Of a stretch of 64,000 bases of DNA, positions 1-12,851 are shown in pieces (position 1 is the first letter of the stretch; each line of letters starts with the position of its first letter). Source of the stretch: Henckelia pumila (Eukaryota > Streptophyta > Magnoliopsida > Lamiales > Gesneriaceae); assembly GCF_033568475.1 (NCBI RefSeq), contig NW_027331840.1, positions 62,001 through 126,000 on the forward strand, given 5' to 3'. The notes beneath the pieces were generated by a model. The model did no database searches, was not told where the DNA came from, and saw nothing but the letters and a program-made list of their open reading frames with translations. Made by a program: the position numbers and the translations under genes.

Positions 1-1489
1 GTGTATATAAGGAATTATAATCGGATCGAAGCTTGTAATCCAATTGATCTCACCTGTCCGCCACTAATTAGTGGAGATTCGATTGAGTCCTCGTTCTCTT
101 GTTGTAATTTGAAAAAAAAATAGAATGCAATAATTTATTAGGCTACGTACGTTTATGTTGTCTAATGATTTGTCTATTTCAATTTTTTTTCCAAAAAGTA
201 ATTAATTAATTTGGTTTCAAATGTGGATTTAAAAACGAAAATAATTCGTGTTCATAAAAAAAAAAATTACACGTCATGGTCCTAGTGACGTGTGACATGC
301 ACGTAAATATTATATATATTTATATATATAATATATATAATAAATACAAGTTGCATCATTTATTATTCTTACTTATTAATTTTATAAAATCAATTATTAT
401 TAATAGATTTTCAATTCAGCAGCCGGTTTGGTTGCTGCTTTATTTACTTATGTAGTTGGTTTTTGATTTTTGATTTTTGATTCCATCCATTATTAGTTTA
501 TATTCTCAGTATGAGGGCGGTTGAGCAAGTTAGCCTCTCTTGCTCCAGGATGTTTTACCTAGCCAACGCTTGGATCCGGAGCAGTAGTATGTTTCAAGGG
601 CGAACTGAACTTATATTCAACAAAGAATCTAGCTCAGGCTAGTCTTAAGTTGTGGGTTACTCTAAATTATTTTTATTATATATATATATATATATATAAA
701 TTATTTTATTTAATCCATAAAACTTACATTTAACACCGGAAGCCTAGCTCATCTTCTTAATTTTAGCGCACAACTTCATTTTTGGAAGGAAAATTGCATT
801 TTGGTCCTATAAATTTGTCATTTTATAATTTTGATTCTCTATGTAATCAAATTTCAGTTTTATTCATGCAATTTTTTTGATAATTCTATTCTTTTTTTAT
901 TGGAAGTGCTAATGTGACACTATACACCCCAGTGTTATACAAGTACTGCATTGTTTCCATGTCAGAGCCAAGTTGGAGGAAAGATTAAAGTTGTCAAAAA
1001 AAAAAACAAAGATAGCAAACTAAAATTGAAATTTAACATAGAGAATCAAAATCCTAAAGAAAATATATAATTTATTGATTAAATTCAAGCGCACCCCAAC
1101 TTTAATTAATGGATCCGTCCATGCTTATATTAATATATAACTTTGATTTATCTTACCTTTGATTTATTTGGATTCGTATAATGAATTAACATTGATCATT
1201 TTCATGTGTCAAATACTGAATCAGTTAACTTCTCCATTCGAAAGAAATCAAAATGTTAGATAAAAGGAAATTTGCTGCTAAAAAACTCTGCAATCATAAT
1301 ATTACATTAATACAACTATAGTAATTCGTGTCCAGCACAGAGCTGAATCCCATTTTCTAAGTTACCGAGCCATATTATTTCTGCTCTTTTTTTACACTTT
1401 GAGTTGCAATATTATCAACTGAACTAAGTCTAATTAGATATCGATTCGCCATGTTTTATTCACAAGACAGAAAAAATTCAAGCTGCTGA
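1..1489. other. AT-rich spacer downstream of ACC synthase
   Basis: No credible coding exon is seen on either strand. The stretch has long A and T runs, an AT-only palindromic patch near 305-345, a short (TA)n tract near 679-698, and the fold-back repeat listed at 790-1065. The part nearest 1490 should include the 3' UTR of the ACC synthase gene, but no polyadenylation site can be fixed by eye. Confidence 0.6.
790..1065. repeat. fold-back (inverted-repeat) element, copy 1
   Basis: The left arm (about 795-880) reads 'attttgattctctatg' followed by a run like 'aaatttcagtttta'. The right arm (about 995-1062) carries the reverse complement of the same words, so the strand can fold on itself. The loop contains 'gacactatacac'. 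A second, better preserved copy with the same words in the same order lies at 60938-61236, so this is a dispersed non-autonomous repeat. No target duplication was found. Confidence 0.55.
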
Positions 1490-3292
1490 TCATGTCCTGG
1501 CGCGAACGAGGGGCGAAGGCATAGGCGAGTGAGGAGACATCTTGTGTGGCGCCATGAAAAATTCATCCAATCTCTTTGAAGATAAGCTGATTTCAAGCTT
1601 ACTTCCCCAACATTGTTTCCTTGTATTCTTCGCCTCCATACCCTTTGTTTGCATCACAAACTTGAGTATTCTATTCATAGCAACCATCATGGTTTCATCA
1701 TCCATGTTTGCATAACAAACTCGAAACCATCCCGGCTCAGAGCAATGGAACGATGCACCGGGCGAAACGTTGATCTTAACTTCATTGATTATCACTCTCC
1801 ACAGCTCCATCTCTGCCTCGAACGTCTCTTCTTTCAGCAGCCTTCTCAAGTCCATCCAGCAAAAAAGCCCCGAATTCCCTTTCAAGCTTCTGATCCCAAC
1901 TTTAGCTAGTTTCCCGCATAGCAAACCGTGCCTCGTGCCTAATCTTTTCGAGCTTTCTTCGAGGAATCTGTCCACGAAAGCGTCATCCGACAGCATGGAA
2001 GCTATTAGGTGCTGTGTCTGAGTAGAAACAAGCCCGAAACTCGACATTTTTCTCGCGCATTCTGTGACCTTATCGTTGTATGAGTATATGATACCGACTC
2101 TGAATCCAGGGAAACCGAGATCCTTGGACAAACTATAGACAATGTGGACAAGATCCAGGTTGCAGCTTGCTCTGTTTTCTTGGACAATCTCGGCTATGCT
2201 GATGAAACCAGGCTGGCTGAAGACTGTTGCCGAGTAAATTTCGTCGCAAATCAAGTGTATTTTCTTCTCCTTGGTGAAGTTCAACGAGTCTGTTAAGGTT
2301 TCTCTGTCCAGTACTGTGCCTAGAGGGTTTGATGGATTGTTTAGAAGTAAACCCTTTATCTTGATGTTCGATTCTTGAGCTTTTTGGTACGCGGTTTCTA
2401 ATGCGGTTCGGGTGATCTTGAAATTGTTGGAGCTGTTGCAGATGACAGGAACTAGTTGCATTCGTGTTCTCCATGTTAGATCTCGATCATTTCTGCATGG
2501 TGGTGATGAATTTGTTAAGAGTAGAATAATTAATGTGGATCGATATATATACTATGTTCTGTTATTGCTGATTTTTTTATTGCAATTTTTGATAGCCAAA
2601 ATTCGTACCCTGGATAGTAAGGTGTCGGGACCAAGAATGCATCACCAGGATCAGCCAAGCAGAAAGCCAATGTTTCTTGAGCTCCTGTTGCACCTCCACT
2701 CATCACGATACGATCCGGATCGAATCGGACTCGATTTCCCCTCACTTTCTCCATGAATCTTGCCACAGCCTAAAATATTTATAATGTAATATTCCAAGAA
2801 TTTAGTGATAATACATCTATCAATCAAAAAATCAAATATCAAAGAGCTTGATAGTGTGTTACGTACATTTCTGAATTGTGGTAAGCCATGATAATCTTGA
2901 AATATTGCAATATCCTTAAAGTCATCTGCACCTTCTGCAGTGCAAATTGAGGCCCTTGGGTTGTTCTTAACCCATTCTTGGATCAAATCAAATGAAAGCT
3001 GCAAGAAAAAGAACAAAGAAATTATATTAATTAAAAATATACTAAGATATAATATAATATTCTAGAAAATATATAATGCAGAAAGAGTGATATTCACTTT
3101 TATTTATAAAAAAAAAAAAAACAATACCTGGTTTTCTGCTAATCCCATTTGAATAACCCCATTTTGGTTCTCGTTGGGATGATAAGGATTCATGTCATAT
3201 GCCTTCCAACCGTCGAAATACGACGAGTTTTCGCCATGTCCGTCATTGGTTGCGATCTTGGACAAAAGTTGTTCTTGATTTTTGTTCTCCAT
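1490..3292 (-). CDS. ACS: 1-aminocyclopropane-1-carboxylate synthase, type 1 (ethylene biosynthesis)
   Basis: Makes ACC from S-adenosylmethionine, the committed step of ethylene synthesis, in the cytosol with PLP. Four exons: 3128-3292, 2867-2998, 2609-2769 and 1490-2492, all GT-AG, joining to 486 residues; the 132- and 161-base middle exons are the sizes usual in this family. Seen: [48 protein letters not shown], the PLP-lysine motif [14 protein letters not shown] (Lys about 276) and [12 protein letters not shown] with the carboxylate-binding Arg. The tail [16 protein letters not shown] has the Ser-Pro sites phosphorylated by MPK3/6 in type-1 isozymes. The nearby calcium-dependent kinase site, usually RLSF, reads LEISLS. 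The start is the only Met before the conserved N-terminal block. A TATA-like box lies at 3464-3471. The exact paralogue number cannot be assigned. Confidence 0.96.
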
Positions 3293-4720
3293 TATTTTCA
3301 GTTTTTCAAAAGCTTCAAATAATGCAAATTAAGTTGGGGAAAGTTGTACAAATGAAATAATTAACGAATGAAATAAATAAAGAATGAATGAATGAATGGA
3401 TTTGCTCTGCTTGTGAGTGAGTTGTTTGAGTAAGATGTTTTTGAGGATGTGGAATGGGTTGCATATTTAAAGTAAGTATTTGTTCTTTGATGGGAAGCTT
3501 CCTACGAAGAACACAGTAACAAAATTCAAATCTTACTTAAATGAAAACTAGATGCCTAAACTGGAAACATTTTTAGGCGGCTAATTTGATTTTACTTTTT
3601 AGTCATAAACCATGTTTTCATCATTTTATAATATAAAATGAAGGCTAAGCTTTGGATTAATTTGAACTCAAGTCAAAATAAATTTTGAATTTTGAAAAAT
3701 AGTACCACGTACATTTAATAAATTTTTTTTGTTTTTTGTTTTTTGTAAATGCATGTGTTAAGTAACCGAATTAGAATTTAACAATTACAGCATATAATGC
3801 AACAAAGATATAATTATTTTGTGACTGTATTTGAACACATAAAAATGGTAGGCCGGTTATATGTTATGGCTAAATGAAGAAATAAAATGTGACAAATGTT
3901 TTCAACAATTATAGAGCAGCGACCTCTATCAATTGTCCAATGACGGTGGCCAATTAATGCCTCTCAAAATTTTATTGTATAACATTTAATCGGTATTTAA
4001 TTTCTCTTTAAAAAAAATTAATTTTTTTGTGTAGTTTTTCCATAAATTTTAATTGTTTCCGCGTTAAAATGTTTTTTTTCCAACTTAGCCATCTGTACTT
4101 TCTTCTTGTATGACCAGTGTCTGCTGGGAACATGCGCATTTGAGTTGAAAAGTCAATCTTCAAAAATATAATTAATTACAAAATTAAATTCGTAATGAAT
4201 AATATTTGTTCCGGAAATAAATAAAATTGAAATAAGTCAATAATTGATGTGGGCAGTCAAACTTTTGGTCCATCGTCTGACTTTCGTCTCTATTAGACTT
4301 CATACTTCTTTGGCCAACTTTTACGAATGTTTTCATTTATAAATGAGAACGCTTTCTTTTTTTTTTTCTGACCATAACAATTATTTGAAATTTTGGTTAT
4401 CAAAACCAAATATTAGCATGTGGAAAAGGTTAAAGAAAACGAATAAATCATAATATTAATTAATTATCATTGATTTCTTTTTTATATGCAAAAATAATAA
4501 ACACACGTAATGTGCCTCAGTCAGCTCGTAGACTGCATAGATGATTTGACCTGACCATTAGGCCAACAAATGACATTTAATTAATTTTCTTTGTGTTATT
4601 TGAGCTCCTCGAATCGTATTCGTTCCTTCTTTTCTCTTAGTAAAATGTACCATTCGAAAATATTGAATGGTACAAAATTCATACACTACCGATCCAAGAA
4701 ATAGAAAAAGATTAGTTACA
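3293..4720. other. ACC synthase promoter side and spacer to IspF
   Basis: The 5' leader of the ACC synthase gene has a short (GAAT)n run near 3367-3400. The rest is AT-rich with no coding potential that I can support. The 3' UTR of the IspF gene ends somewhere above about 4600. No transposon ends were recognised. Confidence 0.5.
3464..3471 (-). promoter_or_regulatory. putative TATA box of ACC synthase
   Basis: Reads TTTAAATA on the minus strand about 170 bases upstream of the ACC synthase ATG. Position and composition fit a plant core promoter with a leader of about 140 bases. No experimental start site is known here. Confidence 0.45.
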
Positions 4721-6097
<1,377 letters not shown>

Positions 6098-6362
6098 TTT
6101 CTTCGATTCTCACCTTCGCCGCTTGTGCTTGTGTGGTTCGTGTTTACAATAAAATATTGGGGAAAAAAAATTGCATATTATCCAAATTAATATTTTTTTA
6201 TTTATGATTCGAATAAAATATTTGTCTCGCAAAATTGTTGTTGTAATATTATTTTATAAATTTCGATAAAAAAATTAAACAATAATGATAGATTGAACCT
6301 AACCTAGCTAAGTTTTGACACATGACAAGAAGTAAGTCTAGTTTATTTTACTTTGCAATTTA

Positions 6363-6714
6363 GGTTCCGTTTGACATGTACTTATAAAACGTTTTTATAA
6401 AAATGTTTTTTTTAAAAAAAAATTAAAACGTTTTTAAAGTTGTTTTAAGAATAAATATGTGTTTGAACAACTATTCTATAAAAACATTTTAACATTTAAA
6501 AGTCATGTTTTTCATCTTTGTCTTTCATGGTTCCTTGCTAAAAACATCAAAAAATACCTTTCAAATGTTCTTCAAAAATTATACTTGAAGAACACTTTTT
6601 AAAAAATAGTTTTCAAAAACATTTTACCAAACGTTTATCCAAACACATACTTTAAGTTTTTTTTCACTTATAAAGCACTAAAAATGTTTTTAAAGTATAT
6701 GTCCAAACGAAACC
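6363..6714. mobile_element. Tourist-like MITE (352 bp)
   Basis: The left end GGTTCCGTTTGACATGTACTT is nearly the reverse complement of the right end (AAAGTATATGTCCAAACGAAACC). The element is flanked by TTA on both sides (6360-6362 and 6715-6717), the target duplication of PIF/Harbinger elements. The inside is AT-rich without ORFs, so it is non-autonomous. Confidence 0.7.
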
Positions 6715-6808
6715 TTAGGCTCCATGTTCTTGAATTATTTGTAATTTTATCTTAATAGTGTTTGAGAAATTTTAGGAAACAATTCTCAACTTTTCCTTAA
6801 CATATTTA

Positions 6809-7147
6809 GGGAGTGTTTGCAATCACTAAAAAAAAGTGATTGTTAGCTTTTGGCTTAAAAAAATTATTTTTGTTTGTTTTTTAAACCTAGATTATGTGTT
6901 AGCTTATATTTAACTTAATAGAAATCCAAAAGCTAGTCTTGTGGTGATTATGATTTTCCAAAAGTGATTCTAATAAGAAGGTCATTGTTAAAATCACTCG
7001 AATCACTAATTTATCAAACACTACCCAACTTTGATTTTTAGATTTTTACATTTGTTTTCAAACACTACCAACTTTTATTTTTCTTAACTTTTTTATAATT
7101 TATAAATTATCACTTTTATAAAAGCACAATCTATTGCAAACACTCCC
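6809..7147. mobile_element. second Tourist-like MITE (339 bp)
   Basis: Terminal inverted repeat GGGAGTGTTTGCAAT on the left matches ATTGCAAACACTCCC on the right. TTA target duplications lie at 6806-6808 and 7148-7150. No coding capacity. It sits only about 95 bases from the previous MITE but has a different terminal sequence, so it belongs to another subfamily. Confidence 0.75.
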
Positions 7148-7393
7148 TTAGTATGCCCAATATACTTGTAAATATTTTTTATTAGTACATTTTTATACAC
7201 TTGTTAAAATTTTATTTTGTTTTTTTAAAAAAAGTCAACTAAAGCATAAAAAGTAAAAATCGATCATCATAATTCGAAATGATTCCGCTTACTTAAGTCT
7301 CCTGTCCACAAAATAAAATTTGGGATTTCATAAATCTAAATGATCACCAAACATTTATTATATCATTAAATGACTAATCAACCTTTTCTCCTC

Positions 7394-7400
7394 TATATAA
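7394..7400 (+). promoter_or_regulatory. putative TATA box of the GASA gene
   Basis: TATATAA lies 113 bases before the ATG at 7507, followed by an A-rich leader. This is a normal plant promoter geometry. Confidence 0.6.
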
Positions 7401-7506
7401 TATAAGCATGCATTTGCTCCTCAAACTAAAAACATAATTACGTACACAATCACAATTAAGTTGAAGGGGGCAAAAAAAAATAAATAAAGGAGATCGAAAG
7501 AGAAAA

Positions 7507-8055
7507 ATGGCTTCCCCTTCAACTTTTCATTTCATGTTACTTCTGATCATTTGTGTTTCCACCTTATCAATAATTGGAATTTCTCACGTGAGTAAACTAA
7601 ACTTCAACGTCACATTTCAATATCAATATTATTGTTTGCTAATGATGTATATATTCAATATTTTTTTATGATATTTGACGTGGTTAGGCTTATGGAGTTG
7701 AATCAACACACACACTTCCATTCTCCCCTATTGCTTCGGCAGCAAATGGAGGAATCACATGCCCAGTCCCGCAAAATCGTGAGATTGTTACAAAATCTTG
7801 TTTGAATTAATATTCTTTAAAAATGCTTTTCATATCAAACTTTGTTCACATGTTTGAATTTCGATTTTTCTAGGATGCGGGAGTGAATGCGAACGTCGAT
7901 GCTCGGCGACTTCACATAAGAAGCCATGCTTGTTTTTCTGCAACAAATGTTGCAACATATGCCTGTGTGTGCCGCCGGGAACTTATGGAAACAAAGAATG
8001 TTGCCCATGTTACAACAATTGGAAAACCAAAGAAGGTGGTCCAAAATGCCCTTGA
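7507..8055 (+). CDS. GASA/snakin family cysteine-rich secreted peptide
   Basis: Three exons: 7507-7587, 7688-7778 and 7874-8055, GT-AG, total 117 residues. The N-terminus has a hydrophobic signal peptide (FMLLLIICVSTLSIIG) followed by a variable linker rich in Ser, Thr and Pro. The C-terminal GASA domain runs from CGSECERRC to the terminal KCP. It keeps the C-X3-C-X3-C-X8-C-X3-C-X2-CC-X2-C-X-C spacing and CVPPGTYGNKE. Members are gibberellin-responsive apoplastic peptides acting in growth and defence; some are antimicrobial. Here the usual non-cysteine residue before CPCYNNW is Cys, giving CCPC and 13 cysteines instead of 12. The member of the family cannot be fixed from this sequence. Confidence 0.93.
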
Positions 8056-8306
8056 AGAAGAAGAAGAAGAAGCACAAGAGAATGATTTTTTGTTCTCAGA
8101 ATTTGATTGATTAATAACCATGATAAATTAAATGTAACAGGCTTAAGATTACATTTTCAATAATAAATAATTTACCTCTGTCATCTAAATAATATATTAA
8201 AAAAATGATAAGTTATTTATCCTATCTGTAATAGTTTAGTTGAAAACCATATTTTGTAACCAAACATTTTTTTAATTAAAGTTAATAAGCAAAATCCAAC
8301 CATAAT

Positions 8307-8556
8307 TAGGACCGGTTCGGTATGATATACCAACTTTACTGAATGATACCGCATATCGTACCGAAAACTTCGCTACTGAAAAAATAGATATCGTCATATC
8401 GATACTGTATCGATATTTCGGTACCGAAATACCGGTATGACATAAATTACATACCGTTTTTACCGAAAATACTGTACCGAAATTTTAGGTATATATGTCA
8501 ATTTTAACGGTATGTACGTTATATTTCGATACGGTAAATGCGATATTCCAACCCTA
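8307..8556. mobile_element. small hAT-like MITE with GGTACCGAAA-type palindromes
   Basis: Starts TAGG and ends CCTA. The flanking octamers ACCATAAT (8299-8306) and ATCATAAT (8557-8564) differ at one base, as expected for an aged 8-bp hAT target duplication. The interior is full of short self-complementary words around GGTACCG and CGATA. No ORF. Confidence 0.5.
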
Positions 8557-8697
8557 ATCATAATGTGATGTCAAGGATTTCACAAAAGTTTCTCCATGCT
8601 TATAAGGTAAATTAAATTAACACAAAAAATTATATATACGCACACATCCCATGCAAATGACATTAATTGTAAGTTATTATTATTAAAATAATCAATT

Positions 8698-8755
8698 CAC
8701 CTAATGGTTGAGGCTGATGTCCAAAGATCAATTGTTCTTAGGTTGATTTCTTAGA
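8698..8755 (+). mobile_element. degenerate SINE fragment
   Basis: The words 'gtccaaagatcaattg' and 'cttaggttgatttc' align with the box B neighbourhood of the intact SINE at 14825-15063 ('gtccagagaccaattg', 'ctcaggttcgatttc'). It is followed by a T run. It looks like an old, truncated relative. Confidence 0.45.
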
Positions 8756-9242
8756 AATTTTTTTTTTTTTGCAATTTATATGCTCGAAATACGCAAATTT
8801 TGAGTTTGCGCTGAAGTATCATAATATAGATAATTACTTTGTATCTTTGATCACTCTCAAAATGTGTATTTGGATTTTTTTATTTTTTTAAATAATGCAC
8901 ATTTGGATTTGGCACTGAAAAAAAAAAACATATTGGAATTTAATCCCATTAATTAATTTAAAAGGGTGTTTTTTTAAATATCGGTCAACTATTTTTTCAA
9001 AAAAAAATGACCTACTATAATGAATTTTAAATACACTCGAAGAGTTTATTTTTCAAGGGGTCCCACGTCACTAAAGAAAAAATAATAATAATGGAGTTTA
9101 TGGTTTTTTCTGAAGAAAAAATTAGTCCATCATTAGCCGTTGATAACTGGTGGAAAGCCAAATCGTGACCGTAGGTATAATTCCACCATCAGATTGCAGT
9201 GTTTTAGGGTTTCTAGTAAACCCCTATGCTGCTTGCAAATCA

Positions 9243-9271
9243 TCTCCCTCTCCCTCTCCCTCTCCCTCTCC
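9243..9271 (+). repeat. (TCTCCC)n tract in the G-patch gene leader
   Basis: About five tandem copies of a pyrimidine hexamer, 85 to 110 bases before the ATG at 9354. Pyrimidine-rich tracts are common in plant 5' leaders. The reading frame through it is open but has no ATG. Confidence 0.8.
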
Positions 9272-9353
9272 TGATCCTTCAGTTGTTGCAGGAAAGGGAT
9301 TTCAGAGAGGGAAGGAGAGATTGGGGATTATCTTGTCTTTAGATTGTCAAATC

Positions 9354-12276
9354 ATGGCGACTCCGGAAGTTCCTCTCCGCTACGTCGGGGTTGATCGAAG
9401 CTCCGCCGCGTTCCGCCTGATGAAACAAATGGTATAATTTATTTTGCTGGAATTATTCTTTATATTTACCTTGTGTATACGTTATGCTACGGATATCATC
9501 TGCCATTATGCATCGGCTCGGTGCTGAAATTTGCGCCACCGAAAATCGGAATTTTTTTAGTTCTATCTGATGTGGATTTTACATTCCAACTCACACACCT
9601 GTTCTATTTGGTGAAAACATCTATTTTGAAAAATTGTCTTTTTAGTTGAGTTTGCATTTGTTATTTATTTGTGATGAAAACGATCTTCTTTCTTGATAAC
9701 TTAAATTGCAATGCAGTGTGGATTTGTAGGTCTCAAAGATAATGTCTGAACACATGTTTTAGTTTGATCCTTCAAATGCATGTGCAGGGATGGGAAGAAG
9801 GAGAAGGGCTGGGTAAAGAAAAGCAAGGGATCAAAGGTTATGTCCGAGTGAAGAACAAGCAAGATACTTTAGGTTGCCATCTTTGTTTTAATACTTTGAT
9901 TATATGTGCTAGGCATGTTAACTTATTGATTTGAATTGAGATTTTAATACCACTGTCATTTTTTTTACTTATTTAGGCATAGGCTCGGAACAACCAAATG
10001 CTTGGGCATTTGACACTACTCAATTTGATAATATCCTCAAGAAACTGAAAGTGGTAATATCTTGTTTTTTTGGATAAGGTTTTTTGCACTATTATGATTT
10101 CCTTTTAACTGCATATATGTGGTTTTATAATTTTTCAGCAAGCGGCTGATGTCAACTTGGATGAAGGTACTTAAGGAAGAACAAAAAATTGTATTGCATT
10201 TTAGGTCCATGCTATGGTATATAGATATTCACTTTCTACTTCGTATGACAGCGGATGAAAAGGATGAAGTGAAATCTTTCTCAAAGCCTGTCCCTTCTAA
10301 CAACAATCAAGAGATGGTCGCGAAGGTTACTCGGCCACAAGGAAGGTCAGTGTATTTTGAAAACGGATGCTTTTCTTACTCATGCTTGTATAACAATGGT
10401 CATACTACTTTCAACATGTGCAGATATAAGAAAAGAGAGAAGGGAAAGCTTGTTAATGGATATTCTTCACAGGATCTTGAAGGAATTCTTGTAAGTTTTG
10501 TTTGAGATGCATTCTCTGTAAATTTGTTTTAATGGATTGTTGCCAAAGCAATGATAAGTGGATTGTTGCCAAAGCAAGGATAAGTCTGTTTCATTATTTT
10601 TTTTACTTCGTTACCTTTTTGGATATATTATCTCTTATTACTAAGCCTTATGTTTTGATGTCGAACTATTTTACTTGCAAGTTTCTTTGTGGTAGTTATT
10701 GGAAGTTCCAGTGGAGGCAAGATGGGTCTCTGAATTCTGATAGCAATTGCGTATCTTTTTCTATTCATTATCATCAGTATAGCTTAATGGCATCATTCTT
10801 CAGGTGAGCAGGGCAAAGTCTACCCAAAGTAATTGCAATGTCTTGGATGAAGTGAAGCCAATGGAAAATCACATGCCAGAGCCTGATGTTGAAGGCAAGT
10901 TCTTAATCCACTCAGATAACATCAAAGCCCGACCTTGTGTTTTGTTCCTGCGTCTTTTCTTTTTTAATTTAATGATTAATGATGAAAACCTTCTAAGAAA
11001 TGTGTTAATAGCTAATAAATAGCATGTTTTCTGAATTGACATTGGTCCGTCCCTATGTTTTGTCGCTGCTGCTTTTTTCCTAAAAAAAAGGTTTAACGAT
11101 GAAACCGTCCTAAGAAATGTGTTAATAGCTAATAAATAGCATGTTTTCTGAATTGACATTGGTGCTCCACTGTTTAATACTATAGTATGTTATTTTCTCT
11201 AAACAATAAACACAGACTGAATATTTTTTTGAACCGCCGTGTCTGATTCTATTGCTGAATATGGTTACTAGCTGAGAAGGATCTTGATGCTATCTTTTTT
11301 TTTCTTCTCCTTTTTCTTGTTATTATTATGCAGCTTTTGCTTATTTGCTCATACAATTTACTAAAACATTGTCACTAACCATCATGCAGGAAAAGTTCAA
11401 GATGTTTCCCCTGAATGGTGGGGAACCAAATTGGGATTCATTGCTGGAGGTCTGCTTGGTGCTGAATTGCGCAGAAGAAACTCCCCCCTAACTGGTGGTG
11501 ACGAAAATCTCGATACGAGAACTACATTTAACGAAGATGATCAAGAAAATCTATACAAACTTGTACAGGTTTGGATTAGTGGCATTCAGTTCATGTATTC
11601 TGTTGAGTTCACTTTTTATACGCTAGTAATAATGACATCCTTCTTTAACTATGAAGTTTTCTTCTATAGAATACAATTTTACCGGCCTAGCTGTGTGTTT
11701 TCAGGACAAAGCCACATCTGGAAAACAAGGACTGGGTATCAAGGACCGTGCAAAGAAAGTTGCTGGCTGCTACTTTCAGGGGAAAAAGACAAATTTTGAT
11801 GATAGTGATGTGGAAGATTCATCTAATGTAGATTCTCCAGTTAAAAGGAAACTAGATGAAAATTCCGAGGTCGAAATGGTTGTTGAGTCGAAGCAAAAAA
11901 TTAAAAAGCTCTGTAGGCGTCTTCTTCAGCAGGTCCTTGCTCCTGATATTTCAGAGTCAATTTTGAATTAGCTCTTTTTTCTTTTGCTCAGCCTTTATTT
12001 CCTGCAGGTGCCCGAACAGTCCTTAAAACTGAAGCAGCTCAAGAAACTTATTGATGAACACTCACCTTCTACATTCTCCAACATTTCTTCAGAAGAGGCG
12101 TTTACTTCCTTAAAACACAAGGTATTAATGACTCTGTTATATTGCTTAGAATTGTATTTCTCCCTGATTGCAGTTCTGAAACTTGGTGCCATTGGTTTAA
12201 ATCTCTACTGCAGCTCAATAACAGTGATAGATTCTCTATAAAGGGAACGAGGGTCTTTCTTACGAAAAGAAACTGA
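9354..12276 (+). CDS. G-patch domain nuclear protein (PinX1/GPATCH4-like)
   Basis: Eleven exons: 9354-9431, 9788-9872, 9977-10053, 10139-10166, 10252-10345, 10424-10490, 10804-10894, 11390-11568, 11705-11932, 12008-12121 and 12214-12276, giving 367 residues. The G-patch glycine pattern is clear at residues 27-60: [19 protein letters not shown], then GIG after the next junction. G-patch proteins bind RNA or activate DEAH helicases in splicing or ribosome assembly; the exact partner is not visible. The mid region has [12 protein letters not shown] and a basic segment ([12 protein letters not shown]). The C-terminus is Lys-rich ([13 protein letters not shown]). The intron after 10894 uses a GC donor (AAG|GCAAGT); GT alternatives break the frame. 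I start at ATG 9354 (good context, ATCATGGCG) because the open frame upstream lacks an ATG. Intron 7 contains a tandem duplication. Confidence 0.88.
10931..11162. repeat. tandem duplication in G-patch gene intron 7
   Basis: A block ending in 'ctaagaaatgtgttaatag' and 'gaattgacattggt' occurs twice with a 117-base period (word starts at 10993 and 11110). The 3' halves are identical over about 50 bases, while the 5' halves have diverged. Confidence 0.85.
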
Positions 12277-12851
12277 AAATTTTGTTCCGGGATTGGGTTT
12301 AACCTGCAACAATGTGTACATCACTCACCACTACCGTTGATGGTTGAATGAGAGAAATAATTGTTGTGTTTTCTTATGCAGCAATTGGTGCTGCTCACAA
12401 AGGTATGTAATATCTGTAATTTGATAAGGAATTCACATTGGAGAAGAGTTTAATAGGCCTTTAAATTCTAGGATTAGTAAAATTTTGGGCGTGAATTCAA
12501 GTTTTTTTTTAATGTTATTATTCTTAATTTTATAGATTTCTGATCTGATATGTAAAAGCACTTTATGGAACCGTGGTATTTATTTGAAGTATTAAAAAAA
12601 AAAAAGATGGCGTTGTTATCTGACGTTATTCTTTCTAAACCTCCAGACTTTTTCACTCGTCAGCAGTGGTTAGGAAAGTAGTATCCGAGAATCAATTCTC
12701 CGTAACCGAGTATGAAATCTTGACATTAATGCGACTCTTCACCAAACAAGAATATTTCAACCCTCCATAAGGGCTTCGAATCTGCTTAATTTTGCGGGAA
12801 AGCTAATTAAATCCACTTATAAAATCAACCATGTTCATTTATTTTACCTGA
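12277..12851. other. 3' flank of the G-patch gene
   Basis: Probable 3' UTR followed by AT-rich spacer. No exon, RNA gene or transposon end recognised. Confidence 0.5.

Noticed and set aside
9150-9353. N-terminal extension of the G-patch protein through the TCTCCC repeat
   Set aside because: The frame is open but has no ATG; it would need a GTG start. The ATG at 9354 has good context and begins conserved-looking sequence.
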